The notes beneath the pieces were generated by a model, which saw nothing but the letters and a program-made list of their open reading frames with translations, ran no database searches and had not been told where the DNA came from. The translations under genes were made by a program, and so were the position numbers. Below, piece after piece: positions 1-11,636 of a DNA stretch of 64,000 bases (within the stretch, counting starts at the first letter, position 1; every line of letters starts with the position of its first letter). Source of the DNA: Bretschneidera sinensis (lineage: Eukaryota; Streptophyta; Magnoliopsida; Brassicales; Akaniaceae); assembly GCA_023935145.1 (NCBI GenBank), contig CM043705.1, positions 53,018,084-53,082,083 on the forward strand, written 5' to 3'.

Positions 1-222
1 TGTTAAACCAATATAATTAGTTCATTCTTCATAGATTCTTTTATTATGTTATCAGAATAAATGTTTTTTTTGCAGAAAACTCAACATAAGAACTTGAGGG
101 TACTTGTGTGAAAAATAGTCTTATAGTACTTACGACAGCATCTCAATCATGCACTCTTGAAAATTCAACAGGAACCAAATCAATCATATGTTAATAAGTG
201 ATAGACGAAATTAGATAAGTAC

Positions 223-3200
223 CTCTACAAATTTTAGTTTAAAATCAAGATTCCCAAAGCGTTGTGTGACCTCATACTCCTCCCGAAGGTACTCATATAT
301 TTGAGCATATTTTGCATCTCTCCAAGCAATTTCAGATCTGGATGGCAAAAGAATAATAAGAAATAAGAGGACTGAGAGACAAACTTATGAACCTAATTCA
401 TGCATTTAAATCGAGGTGCTCAAATGTTTTATGATAATCAACTTAATTAGATGCATTGTTGGTTTGTTTTGATATTGGTTCTGTAATGTCATTGCAGAAA
501 CAGGGAAGAAGTTGACTTTTAAACCCACGAACTTTCAGTAAGCAGAGGCAAGCTCCATGAGCTGAGTTCTTAATTTACACCTGAAGGCAAGCTTGTCACA
601 TAAACCAAAATATGCCAGGCTTCACTCAAGGGATGGACACATGCTTGAAATGCCATATGAAACAAGCCCAAGAAATAGTAGCAATACCTCTCAAAAAGAC
701 CAACTTTGAGAATTACATCAGCTAAATTGGAATTAGCCTTCCCAACAAGTTGAAGGAGCTTTGTCCTATCCATTGTGAAAGTTCCAGTTTTCTCCATTGC
801 ACGATTTATACCTGCAAACTCTTCAACCATACCATCGACCTAACCGAGAGAGGAAGAGAGAAATCATTTTAAATTTGAAATTTAGTTTCTACTGAAACTA
901 CTTCAGAAAATAACATGCTATTTCAGGCAATGCCATGATTACTAGCACTGAACAACATGAATGCTTATGCAAAAGTGGTTCGAGTACAAAAGTTTGGAAT
1001 GCACACTAAGGTTGCATGCAAGCAACCCAATGCCTTCTTCTCTACTAAAAAGCTTGCAATACTAAATCGTGAAAAAAAAAAGTTGAGGAAATTGTGCGAA
1101 GATCTTACCTGTGACACAAAGTAATCCAAAGCAATGCTTTGCCCAAGCACGCTTCCAATAATGCGAATGCTATCAGTATCTAAAGCTTTAAGAACAAGGT
1201 AGTCTGGTCCCCCCTGCATATCCTCAACCAACAGAGGCTTCTCCTTCAGAGCATAATCTGATATGAGCATCAAAAGCCAAACAGAAAATTAGTTCCATAT
1301 TCACTTAAAAACTTATTTTAAAATACAATGGAATTTAGGAATGGTATAAATTCAAGAACAGGCAGAGGAAAATATGGAATATCAACGATCATAAAACTAG
1401 ATAATACTTATCTGTATCATTTTCAATATTGTTATAGAAAATATATAATGAACAAAAAGAAAGAAAACAGATTTATTATTTCTCTATATATAGATTTTGA
1501 TCAAAATTTTAATACTATTGTTGGCACATGGAAACATGCTTAGACAGATTGCTTATTACAGTCATTTGAGATCTTAAAACAAAGACACTGAGCAATTATG
1601 CTTTAATTAATACCATTCATGATTGAAATGGTTGCTTACTTCAGAACTTGATGACTATATAAACCAATATCTAATCCCAATCCCCATTGACTCAACCACT
1701 AACTAGATTTCATGGAGCACAAATAATAACATGCCAACTATAACATAACTCCAACATTTCAATTATTTTCCGTGTATCCGTGCAACATTTAGCTGCCTAC
1801 ACATTATAAGGGAATAGGGTCCCAGTCACCCAATGTCACAATTCTAAAGAGTGAGGTGCAGACAGCACCAGTAAAATTACCTATACAAGCACCAATCACA
1901 CACCAGTAAGCAAGGGACAAATTTGAGGAAACTAATGAGAAGGGGAAGGAATTTTTTGTCACCTTTACCACCAATACTCCCCATACAAACTGTTTTAGGG
2001 ATCATCTCACATGATGATATCGATATTAGGGAAAATACAATTACTATGAAATGTTCATGCTATGTGCAAAAACCAACAGACATTGACATACAGTAGCTGA
2101 TCTGGTGAAGACACAGTATTTGAAGTGCCTGACAAAATATAGAATCTAAGGAAATTTACCATCTCTCCTCATCTCTGAAAGCAACCCAGAAGCATGTTGT
2201 CGAACTATTTCCAGGTAAGTTTCGACTTCGTGATCCTCAATATTGAACAGAACAGCAGATCCATACTGGAACACAACCATGTAACGGCAGCTGCTCACAT
2301 TCTCTTTCATTCCAATTGCCTAAATCAAAAGGTGTGTTATCAGAAGAAATCACTAACCAGCCATATTAAAAGCCAAATCTAGAGTTTTGGTAGATTTCTC
2401 ATTGGGTAAAATGCCATAAATAATCTAATTCTACACTCTAATTGCAAACCTCCACAGGCTCCGCAAGATAAAATATTTTAAACTGCATGATGCAAAAAAA
2501 TGTAGGCTTCATAGCCAGCCACTAGTAGCATATAATTAAAAGTAGAGTCCAATATCTCGCTATTCAACAAGAGCCTCAAAATGATACAACTAATATAAAG
2601 CTCTTTTGGTATTTTTTTTAAAAGTAATGTATAAAATACCCTCCAAGGATTGCTTAAAAGCAGAGTAATGAATGTACTTCCAACATAAATTATACAAACG
2701 CCGCCTAAACGATCTGAGTGATGTTTCGTTTAGATATATCATGAGGCAGATTGAAAGATCAGGAAATCTAAACATGACTACAAAAGAACTTTAGTCAAGT
2801 TGAAGGAACAAAATGTTTCTGAATCATCTTACTGTGATTTCTGAAGAAAAATTGCAATATTTGAGGGCAATGTAATTTGTTGAGCGAGAGGTAGGGGGTA
2901 GAACGTTGCTTAAATTTTCAGCTTGCATGTGCTTCAAATCAATACTGCCAAAACCATGAATCTGAGAATTCAAATCATAAAGAACAAAACAGAAGAATAG
3001 AGAAAGGTGAGAGAAAAGGGAGTGAGCCCAGAAACAAAAGGCAGGGAGAGGATAATGCATAATGAAGAAAAACAAAGAGAAAAGCTTTAAACTCAAGAAT
3101 CCAATTCCGACAAGACAAAAGCATAAGGGCAATGAGAGCATCACTTCTCAAGGTGAAAGAACCACAAACATAGGGACAGGTAATGTAAACACAAGATATA

Positions 3201-4893
3201 TTCGTGAGGGAAACAAGTTCAGCCAGGCTGTAACTATCAAGTTCATGTGCAAGGGCTGAATGACAGGACCTAGGTTAAGAGCTCGAGCCCAGATAGTGCC
3301 AGCATTTAGCTCATTTTCACATTCCTCATCACACACAACCCCAAATATTGAAGACTTCAATAGCCTCTAGATCATTTTGAACCCAAGTTTAAACACCCTA
3401 GATAGATTTCATATAGAACTTATGTGAAACCTTAAAAATGCTGTAGTTGAAGCAATAACAAGGAATCATTGTCTAGCAGAGAATAATTATTGATGACCTG
3501 CTGCCAAACTAAGCTTTTGGGAACCCACACACTTGTGCTTGGCACTTGGCAGTTGAAGAACTTTACAGTTGAACTAATGGCAGCTAGAAATTGCAATGAT
3601 AAAAGTAAAATAAATACCAGTTGTGTTTATAAGAAACATGCATCATTAAGAAGGCGGCACAAAAGTCAGTATGAGATTGTGATATATGGATACAGGCAGG
3701 ATCAAAGGAGTAGAGGAGATATAAGAATTAACTACAGTAACTCCAAATTTCTAGTTTGATGAAAATGAGAAATTCGAAGAATGGAAGATTCGGAGCAGTA
3801 AGTCCTGAAAGGTTTTGATGCTTATATTAGTCAAAAGGAAAGAGAGTAAACAGAAAACCATGGACCTCTCAGTTGTCACTTCATGTCCCACGTAATTTCG
3901 CTGTACCATCTTGTAATATCACAGTTCAGAAGGAAAAAAAATGATAAGAACGAGGGTGTATTACTCATAAATGACGATTGTATCAACCACTTTCTCTGCA
4001 GTGAACTGAACATTAGCTCTCTACACTAACAATATTCCCCCAACCCCAGCTGTAGTTACTACATGACTTAACAATATGCTAATGTGATACATAGAAAACC
4101 GGTATATTGAATACCCAAAACTCATCTCCTCTTTGAAAAAGCAAAGCCATGCTTTTCTGATAGCCCAAAGGCCCTTCTCCAACTTACTCATCTGCATCCT
4201 TCCAACAACAAAAAAATTTGCACTTTCTATGCAGGTATACAAGTCCACTAACCATTGGTTATTAGCTTACTTGCTAAAATTCCCCACTTGTCTATTTCAT
4301 GTTCACCTGTTATAGTACTTCTCATTTTCAAATACTTACGCAATCATACACCAATTCCAGCTGAATAACAAATGAATACACAAACTAAAAACCAAACATA
4401 AAACCCCGCCTACCATACTATGAATTTAAATTAAAAAAGGAATACAAACAACCAATCACAAACACACAATATCCAATTTCAGTGTCCACCATATAGAAAC
4501 AACAGCAACAGCAGAGATAAACCCATATAAGAAAATCAAAGACAATCAAAACCCACCAAACGACTGCAGATATTATTTATTTCTAGTGGCAAACCTGGTA
4601 CAAAGAAAGTAGGCTTTGACAGGAATCTTCCCCGTCTCTTCGTCTTCCTTGGCTTCAAACCCATAGTTTTGACACAAATCAGTAGGCCCAAAATCAGAAT
4701 CATTGCTATAAACCGAAACCTGAGATGAGAGTGCAGAGAATGGCCTGAAATTGGACATACGAAGAGCAGGATTTGAAGGGAAATAGAGATTGAGAGGTTT
4801 ATGAGGAAAAGAAAGGTAAAGGGTGACAAGAGGTTTACTCGTCTTGGTTATGTGGTTAAAGAAAAGAGCAGCAGCTGCTCTCCATCTACCCAT
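223..4893 (-). CDS. RRG: RETARDED ROOT GROWTH-like mitochondrial protein (RMD1/DUF155 family), 3' end outside window
   Basis: Six exons read on the minus strand: 4595-4893, 2833-2944, 2160-2319, 1109-1257, 688-839 and 223-337. All junctions are GT-AG, the phases agree, and they give 987 nt or 329 codons without a stop. The start MGRWRAAAAL and the basic, Ser-rich N-terminus suit a mitochondrial presequence. The DUF155 core follows, with SIDLKHMQAENLSNVLPPTS (about residues 100-120), FQYGSAVLFN, EKPLLVEDMQGGPDY, RIIGSVLGQSIALDY and GKANSNLADVILKVGLFER. The C-terminal hydrophobic segment expected in this family (about 45 residues) should lie left of position 1. Arabidopsis RRG is a mitochondrial protein needed for root meristem cell division; related yeast RMD1 proteins are poorly understood. 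The gene is divergent to MinE1, and a transposon begins 293 bp upstream of its ATG. No lesion is visible, so I take it as functional. Family assignment is confident; RRG versus its RRL paralogue rests on the N-terminus and gene order. Confidence 0.93.
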
Positions 4894-5185
4894 TCACTGT
4901 GGTCAACTATCAGTGGCTTCTTATTCCTTTTTTATCTGGGTTGTTGGTTTCTTGTTTTATTCTTCCTCTTCCGTGTGACTCAATCGGTTTCATGGGAAAT
5001 AGGATTTTCTGTTATTTGCTTGATTCAGGGAGTTTGGTTCTGTTGGTGTTGCTCCCTATCTACGTTCGGGACCTGAGTCGCAGAGACTAACGATCCTCCC
5101 CACATGGCCTTTCTCTTTTCCCCTTCTGAAGACTCGGTTCTAATTTAAAGTACGAAACTACGGGAGAAATAAAAAGGAAAATTAA
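4894..5185. promoter_or_regulatory. RRG 5' flank, truncated promoter space
   Basis: These 292 bp are all that separates the RRG start codon from the left end of the 18-kb Harbinger element. Without that element, RRG and MinE1 would be divergent with start codons about 1.55 kb apart. I see no convincing TATA box. The RRG promoter must lie here, extend into transposon DNA, or be shared with what is now the MinE1 side. Confidence 0.4.
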
Positions 5186-5400
5186 GGACATGTTTGAAAA
5201 CGGTTTTTAAAAATTGAAAATAGTTTTTTTTTAAATTAAAAATAGTTTTTAAAAACTAAAAACACATGTTTGGAAAAGTGTTTTCAAAAACAGTTTTGCA
5301 AAAATCAATTTTCAGAAAATGTATTTAGAAAACTCCAAAACAGAGTTTTTGGTTTTCATTTTCATTTTTCAGCCCTAAAATACGACTCTTTGCTCTCTTC
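5186..5400 (+). repeat. Left terminal and subterminal repeats of the PIF/Harbinger element
   Basis: Begins GGACATGTTTGAAAACGG and repeats variants of TGTTTGGAAAAG, AAACAGTTTTGC and TTCAGAAAAT. It ends in a stretch with TTCATTTTCATTTTTCAGCCCTAAAA. That stretch recurs on the minus strand at about 58660-58700 in the second family member, which ties the two elements together. Ordinary T-rich leader-like DNA (CTCTTCTCTTGATCGAG) follows and probably belongs to the transposon transcript's 5' region. Confidence 0.7.
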
Positions 5401-7348
5401 TCTTGATCGAGTAGCTTCTCTCCGCTATCTGTTCTCGTTGTCATCTCTTTCTCTCTTGCAATCTGAACAAAACTAGTACAGGCCATTCTTATCTCCCTCA
5501 TACACTCAACACATAAACCCTTACCCCTTCTCATCTCTCACTCTCGCGCATTCTCAAAACCCACCCATTATCATCTCCGTCAGTCACTCTAAAAAAAGTC
5601 ATCCGATTGGAGAGCCATAGCCAGTTCCAATTGTGAAACCCGTCGATCCAGTTGGTTTTAGAAGCAAGGGTAACATCCTAGCCTTCTTCCAGCAGCACCA
5701 AATCGAAATAGGTTGTTTAAAATAAGACGACAGAGAATTTCTGAAACCCCTTACCCATTCTCATCTCTCTCTCGCACTCTCAACCCATTTTGAAACCCAT
5801 TTGTGTTACCCATTTCTGAAACCCATTTTCAGTACGTGCTCCTATTTCACGCAGGCTATTGCAACAGTTTCAACATCGAGGCAAGAAAAGAACAGAGAAA
5901 ACATGTAAGGGGTTTCTTATATGGTGTGGTATATCTGAAACCCATTGCTCAACTTTGATTTTCAAATGTTGTGCTATATCTTATATGGTGCTTTCTTGTT
6001 GTTTATAAAATCTATCGGCTATGTTTGTCAATTACTAGCTCATATTTTATTATCTGGTTGCTACTTTTTGCATCATTGCTTCTTGTTGTTTTCTGTCCAT
6101 GAATTTCTTGCTTCTTAGTGTTTAAATTTTGATTAGGAAAATGGTGGCAACAATTATTGTTATAAGTATTATTTTTTGTTGAAGTATGCCTCCTAACAAT
6201 TGGTAATCATGGTGGAGACATGTTTTATTAATCATAGGAAAATTTTTAGAAAAGTGGATAGTGGATACTATAAACCATAAAACCAAGGCGGTAGTAGATT
6301 GTGGCGGGGATTTAGGATCTCGAATGATGGGATTTAATTTTAGAGCTGGGATTTGAACAAGCCTAGAAGATGAGTCTACTATCCTTGCTGAGAATTAAAT
6401 ACTACAATTGAATTTGTTGAAAATTATTGAATCAGCTTTTTCTTTTGAGGTTTTTAATGATGGTTATTTAGATGTGACCTTTGAGTTGATATGTTTTTAT
6501 GAATGGACATGATGGGGCTTTTCATTACTAGTCATGGATTATGATTTGATGTCGGTAAGTGTGCATGAAAATGGGCTTTGTTAGTTTTATAGGATGCAAA
6601 TTAAAAGGATGGAGTGGATACTCATATTACTGTAAGATTTGTTAGTGGAGTGTTCTATTCAAGTTAATACTCTCTCAAGATTGGCTCTTGCAGTTTTTAA
6701 TTTATGGTTACCTATAGATCTTTTGTTGCTTGCTTTGTAGTTGGTATTTTCATGAACATTTTGGTTTTATCGATACTGTCATATTGATCAATACATTGCC
6801 TGCTCATAGAACTTCCCAAGTCCAAACTTCTTTTAGTTCTTAATCTTGTCAATGCTTAAGCCTCTTCTACGCTTTTCAGTTTTCATGCATTTCATTTATA
6901 TTTATTGGTTTTGTTTCTTCACTGCAAATTAGTCACTAAGCTTTGGGATTGAACCATGGTTTTCCATTATGATCTTTGCCTTGCCAAGTTTCTATTACTT
7001 TTGATGCTCTACATCTTTCAAGATGTGGTGTAGTTTTCAAATGTTTTGGTTGACATATGTTCTTCAGAAAAATTGTCAAATTGGTAATTATTTAAGCATT
7101 AGTCCATGTGTTGGTGGAATATACACTGTAATATAAAATTTTGTAATATGTTACAATCTTGCAATTCAATTTGCTTTTTGTACATGAGGAATTGGACTTA
7201 TTCAAGCTACACAAACGCACACCACACTTAAAACCTTGGTAATACTTTTATAACATTTTACTAGACGAAAACCATTGCACACCGAAATTTTTACATCTAG
7301 CAAACAGTCCACTATTCTTTGTTGCTGGAGATCTCCTGTTCTTTTAAT
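5401..7348. other. Non-coding interior of the Harbinger element
   Basis: Pyrimidine-rich leader-like DNA to about 5900 with several repeats of an ACCCATTYYTGAAACCC-type phrase, then AT-rich DNA that looks like a long intron. I see no supported reading frame, RNA gene or further terminal repeat here. Confidence 0.5.
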
Positions 7349-7972
7349 TCATTTTTGTGATACTGGCTTTGGTTGAGAAGACTTACCAATAATGGCTTTC
7401 TTTACCTTTGAAATTGAATGCTTGACCTTTGACCCAATACCTGATAGTATATTATGTGATTTCTTATGTGCCACCTTAATATCAATATCTTTAGAAGCTT
7501 CTACCATGACAGAAGCATCAGAGCCAGAGTCTGTCTTTTTATGTTCATCTCTTTCCTCTTCTTCATATATTTTTGCTTCTTTGGTTTCCGCTTCTTCATT
7601 TTGTGTTCCTTCCTTGCTGGCTATTGGTTTTCTCCCTTCAGTCTCATGTTTAGCCACTTGTGATGTTTCTTTTCTGGATCGCTTGAGGAGGTCAGATAAT
7701 GAAGCCTTAGCTGAATCTATCGATGTGGACTCCTCAGTTATTTTTTCTTCTTTAGGTTATGCTTCTTTCACTTTCGAATGAACCACTTTAACATTTTCAG
7801 ATTCCAGATCTTCTATCTCAACTTTCTGAAAGGTTTTAATGGTGATCTATGGCTGTACTTGTGGTGGAATGTATTCATTGCCAGTTGACACCATTATCTC
7901 TGTCCACTCAATCTGATCTGCTTCTCTTGGAAACTGCTTGTCAGATGTTACAGGAATAGTTATAAACTTATG
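7349..7972 (-). pseudogene. Gene fragment encoding a Lys/Glu-rich C-terminus, function unknown
   Basis: The minus-strand frame reads from KFITIPVTSDKQFPREADQ through a charged region (DLLKRSRKETSQVAKHETEG, EEERDEHKKTDSGSDAS) to a basic C-terminus, KKSHNILSGIGSKVKHSISK then KVKKAIIGKSSQPK, and a natural stop. Two in-frame stops interrupt it: a TAG near 7848 and a TAA near 7758. The frame is cut at its upstream side by the copia insertion; on the far side (18058 onward) it reads on for only about 15 more codons. This basic tail resembles the C-terminus of a plant-specific acidic protein family, but I cannot name it. It lies opposite to the transposon's own genes, as expected for a captured host fragment. 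Confidence 0.6.
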
Positions 7973-9161
7973 TGTAGACTGAGGTTTCAACCCAAGAGGG
8001 GGGGTAGATTAGATTTTAAAAACTTTTTGCAGATTTAACACAAGTTTATAAAACAGATAACACAACAAGCATATAAACAAGTAATATGTGCTGTAAATAA
8101 AGAGTTTAAAGAATAGAGGATGCAAACTCAGTTTATAGTGGTTTGGAAATATTGGAATCGTTCCTACCCTATGTCCACTCTCTTCAAGGAACCTACTTGA
8201 ATTAATCCACTAAGAAACTTAGTCGTGTAACTTCACAGGTGTTGCACAAACCTTACAATCCCTTCCTCTCGGAAGCAAACCCCTTCCTATCGGAAGCAAA
8301 ACCCATTCCTTTCGGAAGCAAATCCCTTTACAATAAATACTGTAAAAAAAAACAGTAGAGAGACAACAATAGAAGCTTATACAACTGAATAATATCTCTC
8401 TTTCTAGGTAAAGCTTGAAGAATGGCTCAACAATCAAATTTTCAAAGCTTTTTTAGTATCAATGAGTGAAAACTTGTTTTAATGTATAATACTCTGTCTA
8501 AATGCTCAGTAGTGTGGGTTTAAATAGCCTTGATGTAATATGTCCATTCTGAATTGATTTGGTATGCTTTTATACATCAAATGTACAACTCTGGCGCCAT
8601 AACGGTCATATTTTTTGAATTACCAGTCGACTGGATTCACTTTAAAAATCTCATTTTTAAGGCTATTGAAAGTACAAGTCGACTGGGTATGACTTACCAG
8701 TCGACTGGAAACTTTCTGCCCAGATTACCAGTCGACTAGGAAGTCTCTGACCAAAACATCAGTCGACTGGTATGAAGTATCCAGTCGACTGGGAACATAC
8801 TGACCTTTATACCAGAAGACTGGTATAAGTACCTAATCGACTGGGTTACTTTAACAACCCAGTTTTCATGTGTTGAATAGATTTTAACTTTAAAAACATT
8901 TTTTTAGAAGGTTATGTTAAAACGGTTTTTCAAAATAAGCCATTGGACAAGCTAATTACCTGAACAAGTGATACTTACAACTTGATTTAATACTATAGAC
9001 CTATTCTAGTTCTTCTGTCTTCACTTGATGTTTGATTCGGGTTGAGTTCTTGCACCTTGATCCTTGGTTGAATGCTCTTATTGCTTAATACACTTAGATA
9101 ACATCGTTAGTATAATAAGAGTTATGTTTTTTCATCATTAAAATACAGGTGAGGGTCAACA
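7973..9161 (-). repeat. 3' LTR of the Sirevirus-like copia (left copy)
   Basis: Begins TGTAGACTGAGGTTTCAACC and ends GAGGGTCAACA. It contains three tandem units of a CCCTTCCTCTCGGAAGCAAA type at 8258-8330 and an array of CCAGTCGACTGG-like palindromes at 8622-8846. The adjacent purine-rich tract on the coding strand (AAAAAGAAGGAGAT, about 9162-9176) is a suitable polypurine tract. Confidence 0.92.
8622..8846. repeat. Array of CCAGTCGACTGG palindromes in the left LTR
   Basis: About eight copies of the 12-bp self-complementary word CCAGTCGACTGG and one- or two-base variants (CAAGTCGACTGG, ATCAGTCGACTGG, CTAATCGACTGG) spaced roughly every 25-40 bp. The intervening bases differ, so the conserved unit is the palindrome itself rather than a longer tandem repeat. 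Confidence 0.85.
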
Positions 9162-9983
9162 ATCTCCTTCTTTTTGATGATGACAAAACTAATATGAGAA
9201 AATAGTTTAAGAAAAACCAAGTGTTAGGTTTTTGAGAAAAATTGGGCAGAGTTTCCTCTGTTTTTTGAGTAAAACCAACGTGTAAACAAGTAAACACAGT
9301 TTATTTTCAACTCAATCAGCCAAGACAACATACATAAACATATTCAAATATCTTTGGAGCAATGCTCCCCCTAAATCTATGCATTATGTTGAGTTTATAT
9401 TAGATTCTCATATTATGTTGAGTTTAATTTTTTCATTTTTCTTCTCCGTTTTGACAATAACAGAAAAGGTGGTCAAAAACTAAAAAATAAGCTACTTAGC
9501 TACCATGATCATCTAGAGTATGCATAAATAAACCTGTACGCAAAAATTTGGCTCCATTCGGAGTTAAGAAACCTTCCCGAGAAGAACCGGAATTTTCCAT
9601 ACAAGTAGAAAAAAGTTTCAAAGCATATATCTAAATTTAAACAGATATAAAGCATGCAACTATATTACATATATGTAAAACAAGTGTATGAAATAGGTCT
9701 AAGCATAAATAATCAACAAATACACCAGTCTATACAAATTAGGCTTCGTAAAGCCGAAACATAAGTATAAATACAATAAAATATGTTCGTGCTAAGACAC
9801 TGAGAAAGTAAAATACTAAGTACATCATAAAGAAGACAGAAGAGTGACTCAATGAGTGGGAGAGTCTGAACCGTCATGAATGAGATCCCGAATCTCAGCT
9901 AGGGGACTCTTGGTACACTCTCGGTGCAGCTCGAAGTCATCCCGAAGGTGCTCAATAGAGGAGCTTAACGTCTAGAATCCAGA

Positions 9984-11046
9984 CTACATGGTCAGTTGGA
10001 GGCTTGTGATAACCTGAAGTAAATCGTCGTACCCAACCTGACTAGCACTCGAGTCACCCAGAAGAGGTGCTCGGGCATCCATATCCATATCAGTAGCAGC
10101 AGCAGCATCCTCATCCTCATCATCACTTCTGTCATCCTCCCTAATCCTTATGTGCTTCCCGACCTTTGAGTAGATGAGGCCGTCGCAGACCGTGCATCCC
10201 ATCTTTTTCAGCAAGAAGACATTGATGATGTCTTTTGGCCCGATATCTTGAGCCTTGGAGGTGGGGAAAAGCACTTAGAAGTGCTGGAGTATGAGTGTGA
10301 TGAGCATCCCGTAGGGAAGACATTCAGAGTCGCTCGTTTCGCCAATAATCATGTTGGCGAGCAGCAGGGGGTATATATTGAAATGGTGCCCAGTTTTAAG
10401 GCACCAAATCAATACAGTATCTATTTTTGATAGATACCCCCGACTCCTTAGTCTCAGGTGGATGGTTCAACTCACGATGAGGTTGAACAATTTCGAGTTT
10501 AGGGGCATGTCACTACATATATGAAATGCCTCCTCAACATCGAAATTTTCTGACCATCCATCCAAACTCCATTGGATCCCTCCCACATGGATCCTCAAAA
10601 CGCCCATTAAGAGGTCAGTATTGACCTCAAACTCCACACCCATAACACTGGTTCTGAATCTCAGAGCCAGTGGACTGGGTTTCACCAAGTTCGCATAGAA
10701 CTGGTGAATCAGTCGTGGGTAGTATTTCTCATGTACCTTGACCAGTGGGGTTAAGTGTATTGCCTCGAAGGCAAGTAAAATATCGAAATTACCATGACAA
10801 TTAGAGTTGAAGTCGACAACTTTACCCGTCATGATTTTCTTATTGTGAATGATTGAATTATACCTGGCCTTCGCTACAGGGCTGGAAAACAGAGACTCAT
10901 CAAGCTCTGTTCTGGCTTTTTGCTTGATGAACATGCCACACCTTTCCCCCGTGACTTCGGAGCAGTGGATTTGGTGGACCTTGGCCTTGTAGGCGCATGG
11001 GGTCTTCCAACGGTGATCTTTATCCAGATTCTTTCGGACATTTTGG
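9984..11046 (-). pseudogene. Extra ORF after pol, plant transposon-protein (Transposase_32-like) domain, frameshifted
   Basis: Three minus-strand pieces form one degenerate gene. First is an N-terminal Lys/Arg/Ser-rich segment from about 11046. Then comes 10467-10934, with LLAFEAIHLTPLVKVHEKYY, LIHQFYANL and a GVEFEVNTDLLMGVL stretch. Last is 9984-10274, with DIINVFLLKKMGCTVCDGLI and an acidic DDEDEDAAAATDMDMDA tail. This arrangement resembles the putative plant transposon protein domain found inside many LTR elements. It occupies the place where Sireviruses may carry an env-like gene, but I see no signal peptide or membrane segment to support an envelope function. Frame changes lie near 10920 and between 10274 and 10467. 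Confidence 0.6.
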
Positions 11047-11273
11047 AAAAAATTGAGTTTTTGGGTAAAAGTGGTTTTAAGAGGAAATGGGAGATTTCAA
11101 CTGTAGAAAGTTGAAATAGATGTTCGGGATGAGTAGATTAATGTGTTTATGTAGTGTTTTGAAGGTTTTTGGATCAAAATGGTGAGATTTTGTCGAGAGA
11201 GAAAGCTAAGGTTTTTGAAAATGGTGTAAAAATCTGAAAAAAAATGAATAGCTTATTTATAGAATCGCGATAC

Positions 11274-11494
11274 CAGTCGACTGGGGTATGGATACCAGTT
11301 GACTAGGTCAGGGTACCAGTCGACTGGACAAATAAGTAGAGAGATGCCAGTCAACTGGGTAGTTCTTACCAGTCGCCTGGGGTGATAACTGAATTTCAAA
11401 TTTTTGGCTCCAAACGAGGTCTAGTTGAACTAGTCGACTGGTATTGACTTACCAGTCGACTTCCAGTCGACTGAGATAGACTTACCAGTTGACT
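11274..11494. repeat. Second CCAGTCGACTGG palindrome array, between pol and the extra ORF
   Basis: About nine copies or near copies of CCAGTCGACTGG, for example at 11274, 11320, 11438 and 11470. It is the same motif as in the LTRs but lies in internal DNA upstream of the extra ORF. Most copies keep both half-sites or lose one base (CCAGTTGACTAG, CCAGTCAACTGG). Confidence 0.82.
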
Positions 11495-11636
11495 GAACTC
11501 TTTGAAAAACTTTTCAATTTTAAGTCTTAGCACGAAATTTGTTTATCTATGCCATCTTGTACAAGAGAAATATTAAACAAGGATTAATACTCATTCACTA
11601 GATGTCAAATATGCATAATGATGAATGATGAAGCAA

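Noticed and set aside
2824..3144. 106-codon minus-strand frame
   Set aside because: Only its last third (2833-2944) is an RRG exon; the upstream part is intron read-through.
3240..3300. tRNA-derived SINE
   Set aside because: GTTAAGAGCTCGAGCCC resembles a B box, but no matching A box, tail or target duplication is visible.
4536..4829. 97-codon minus-strand frame overlapping RRG exon 1
   Set aside because: It is a shifted frame of the RRG first exon, whose correct frame begins at 4893.
9984..11046. Viral-type envelope gene
   Set aside because: No signal peptide, membrane segment or Cys pattern; the domain looks like a plant transposon protein.
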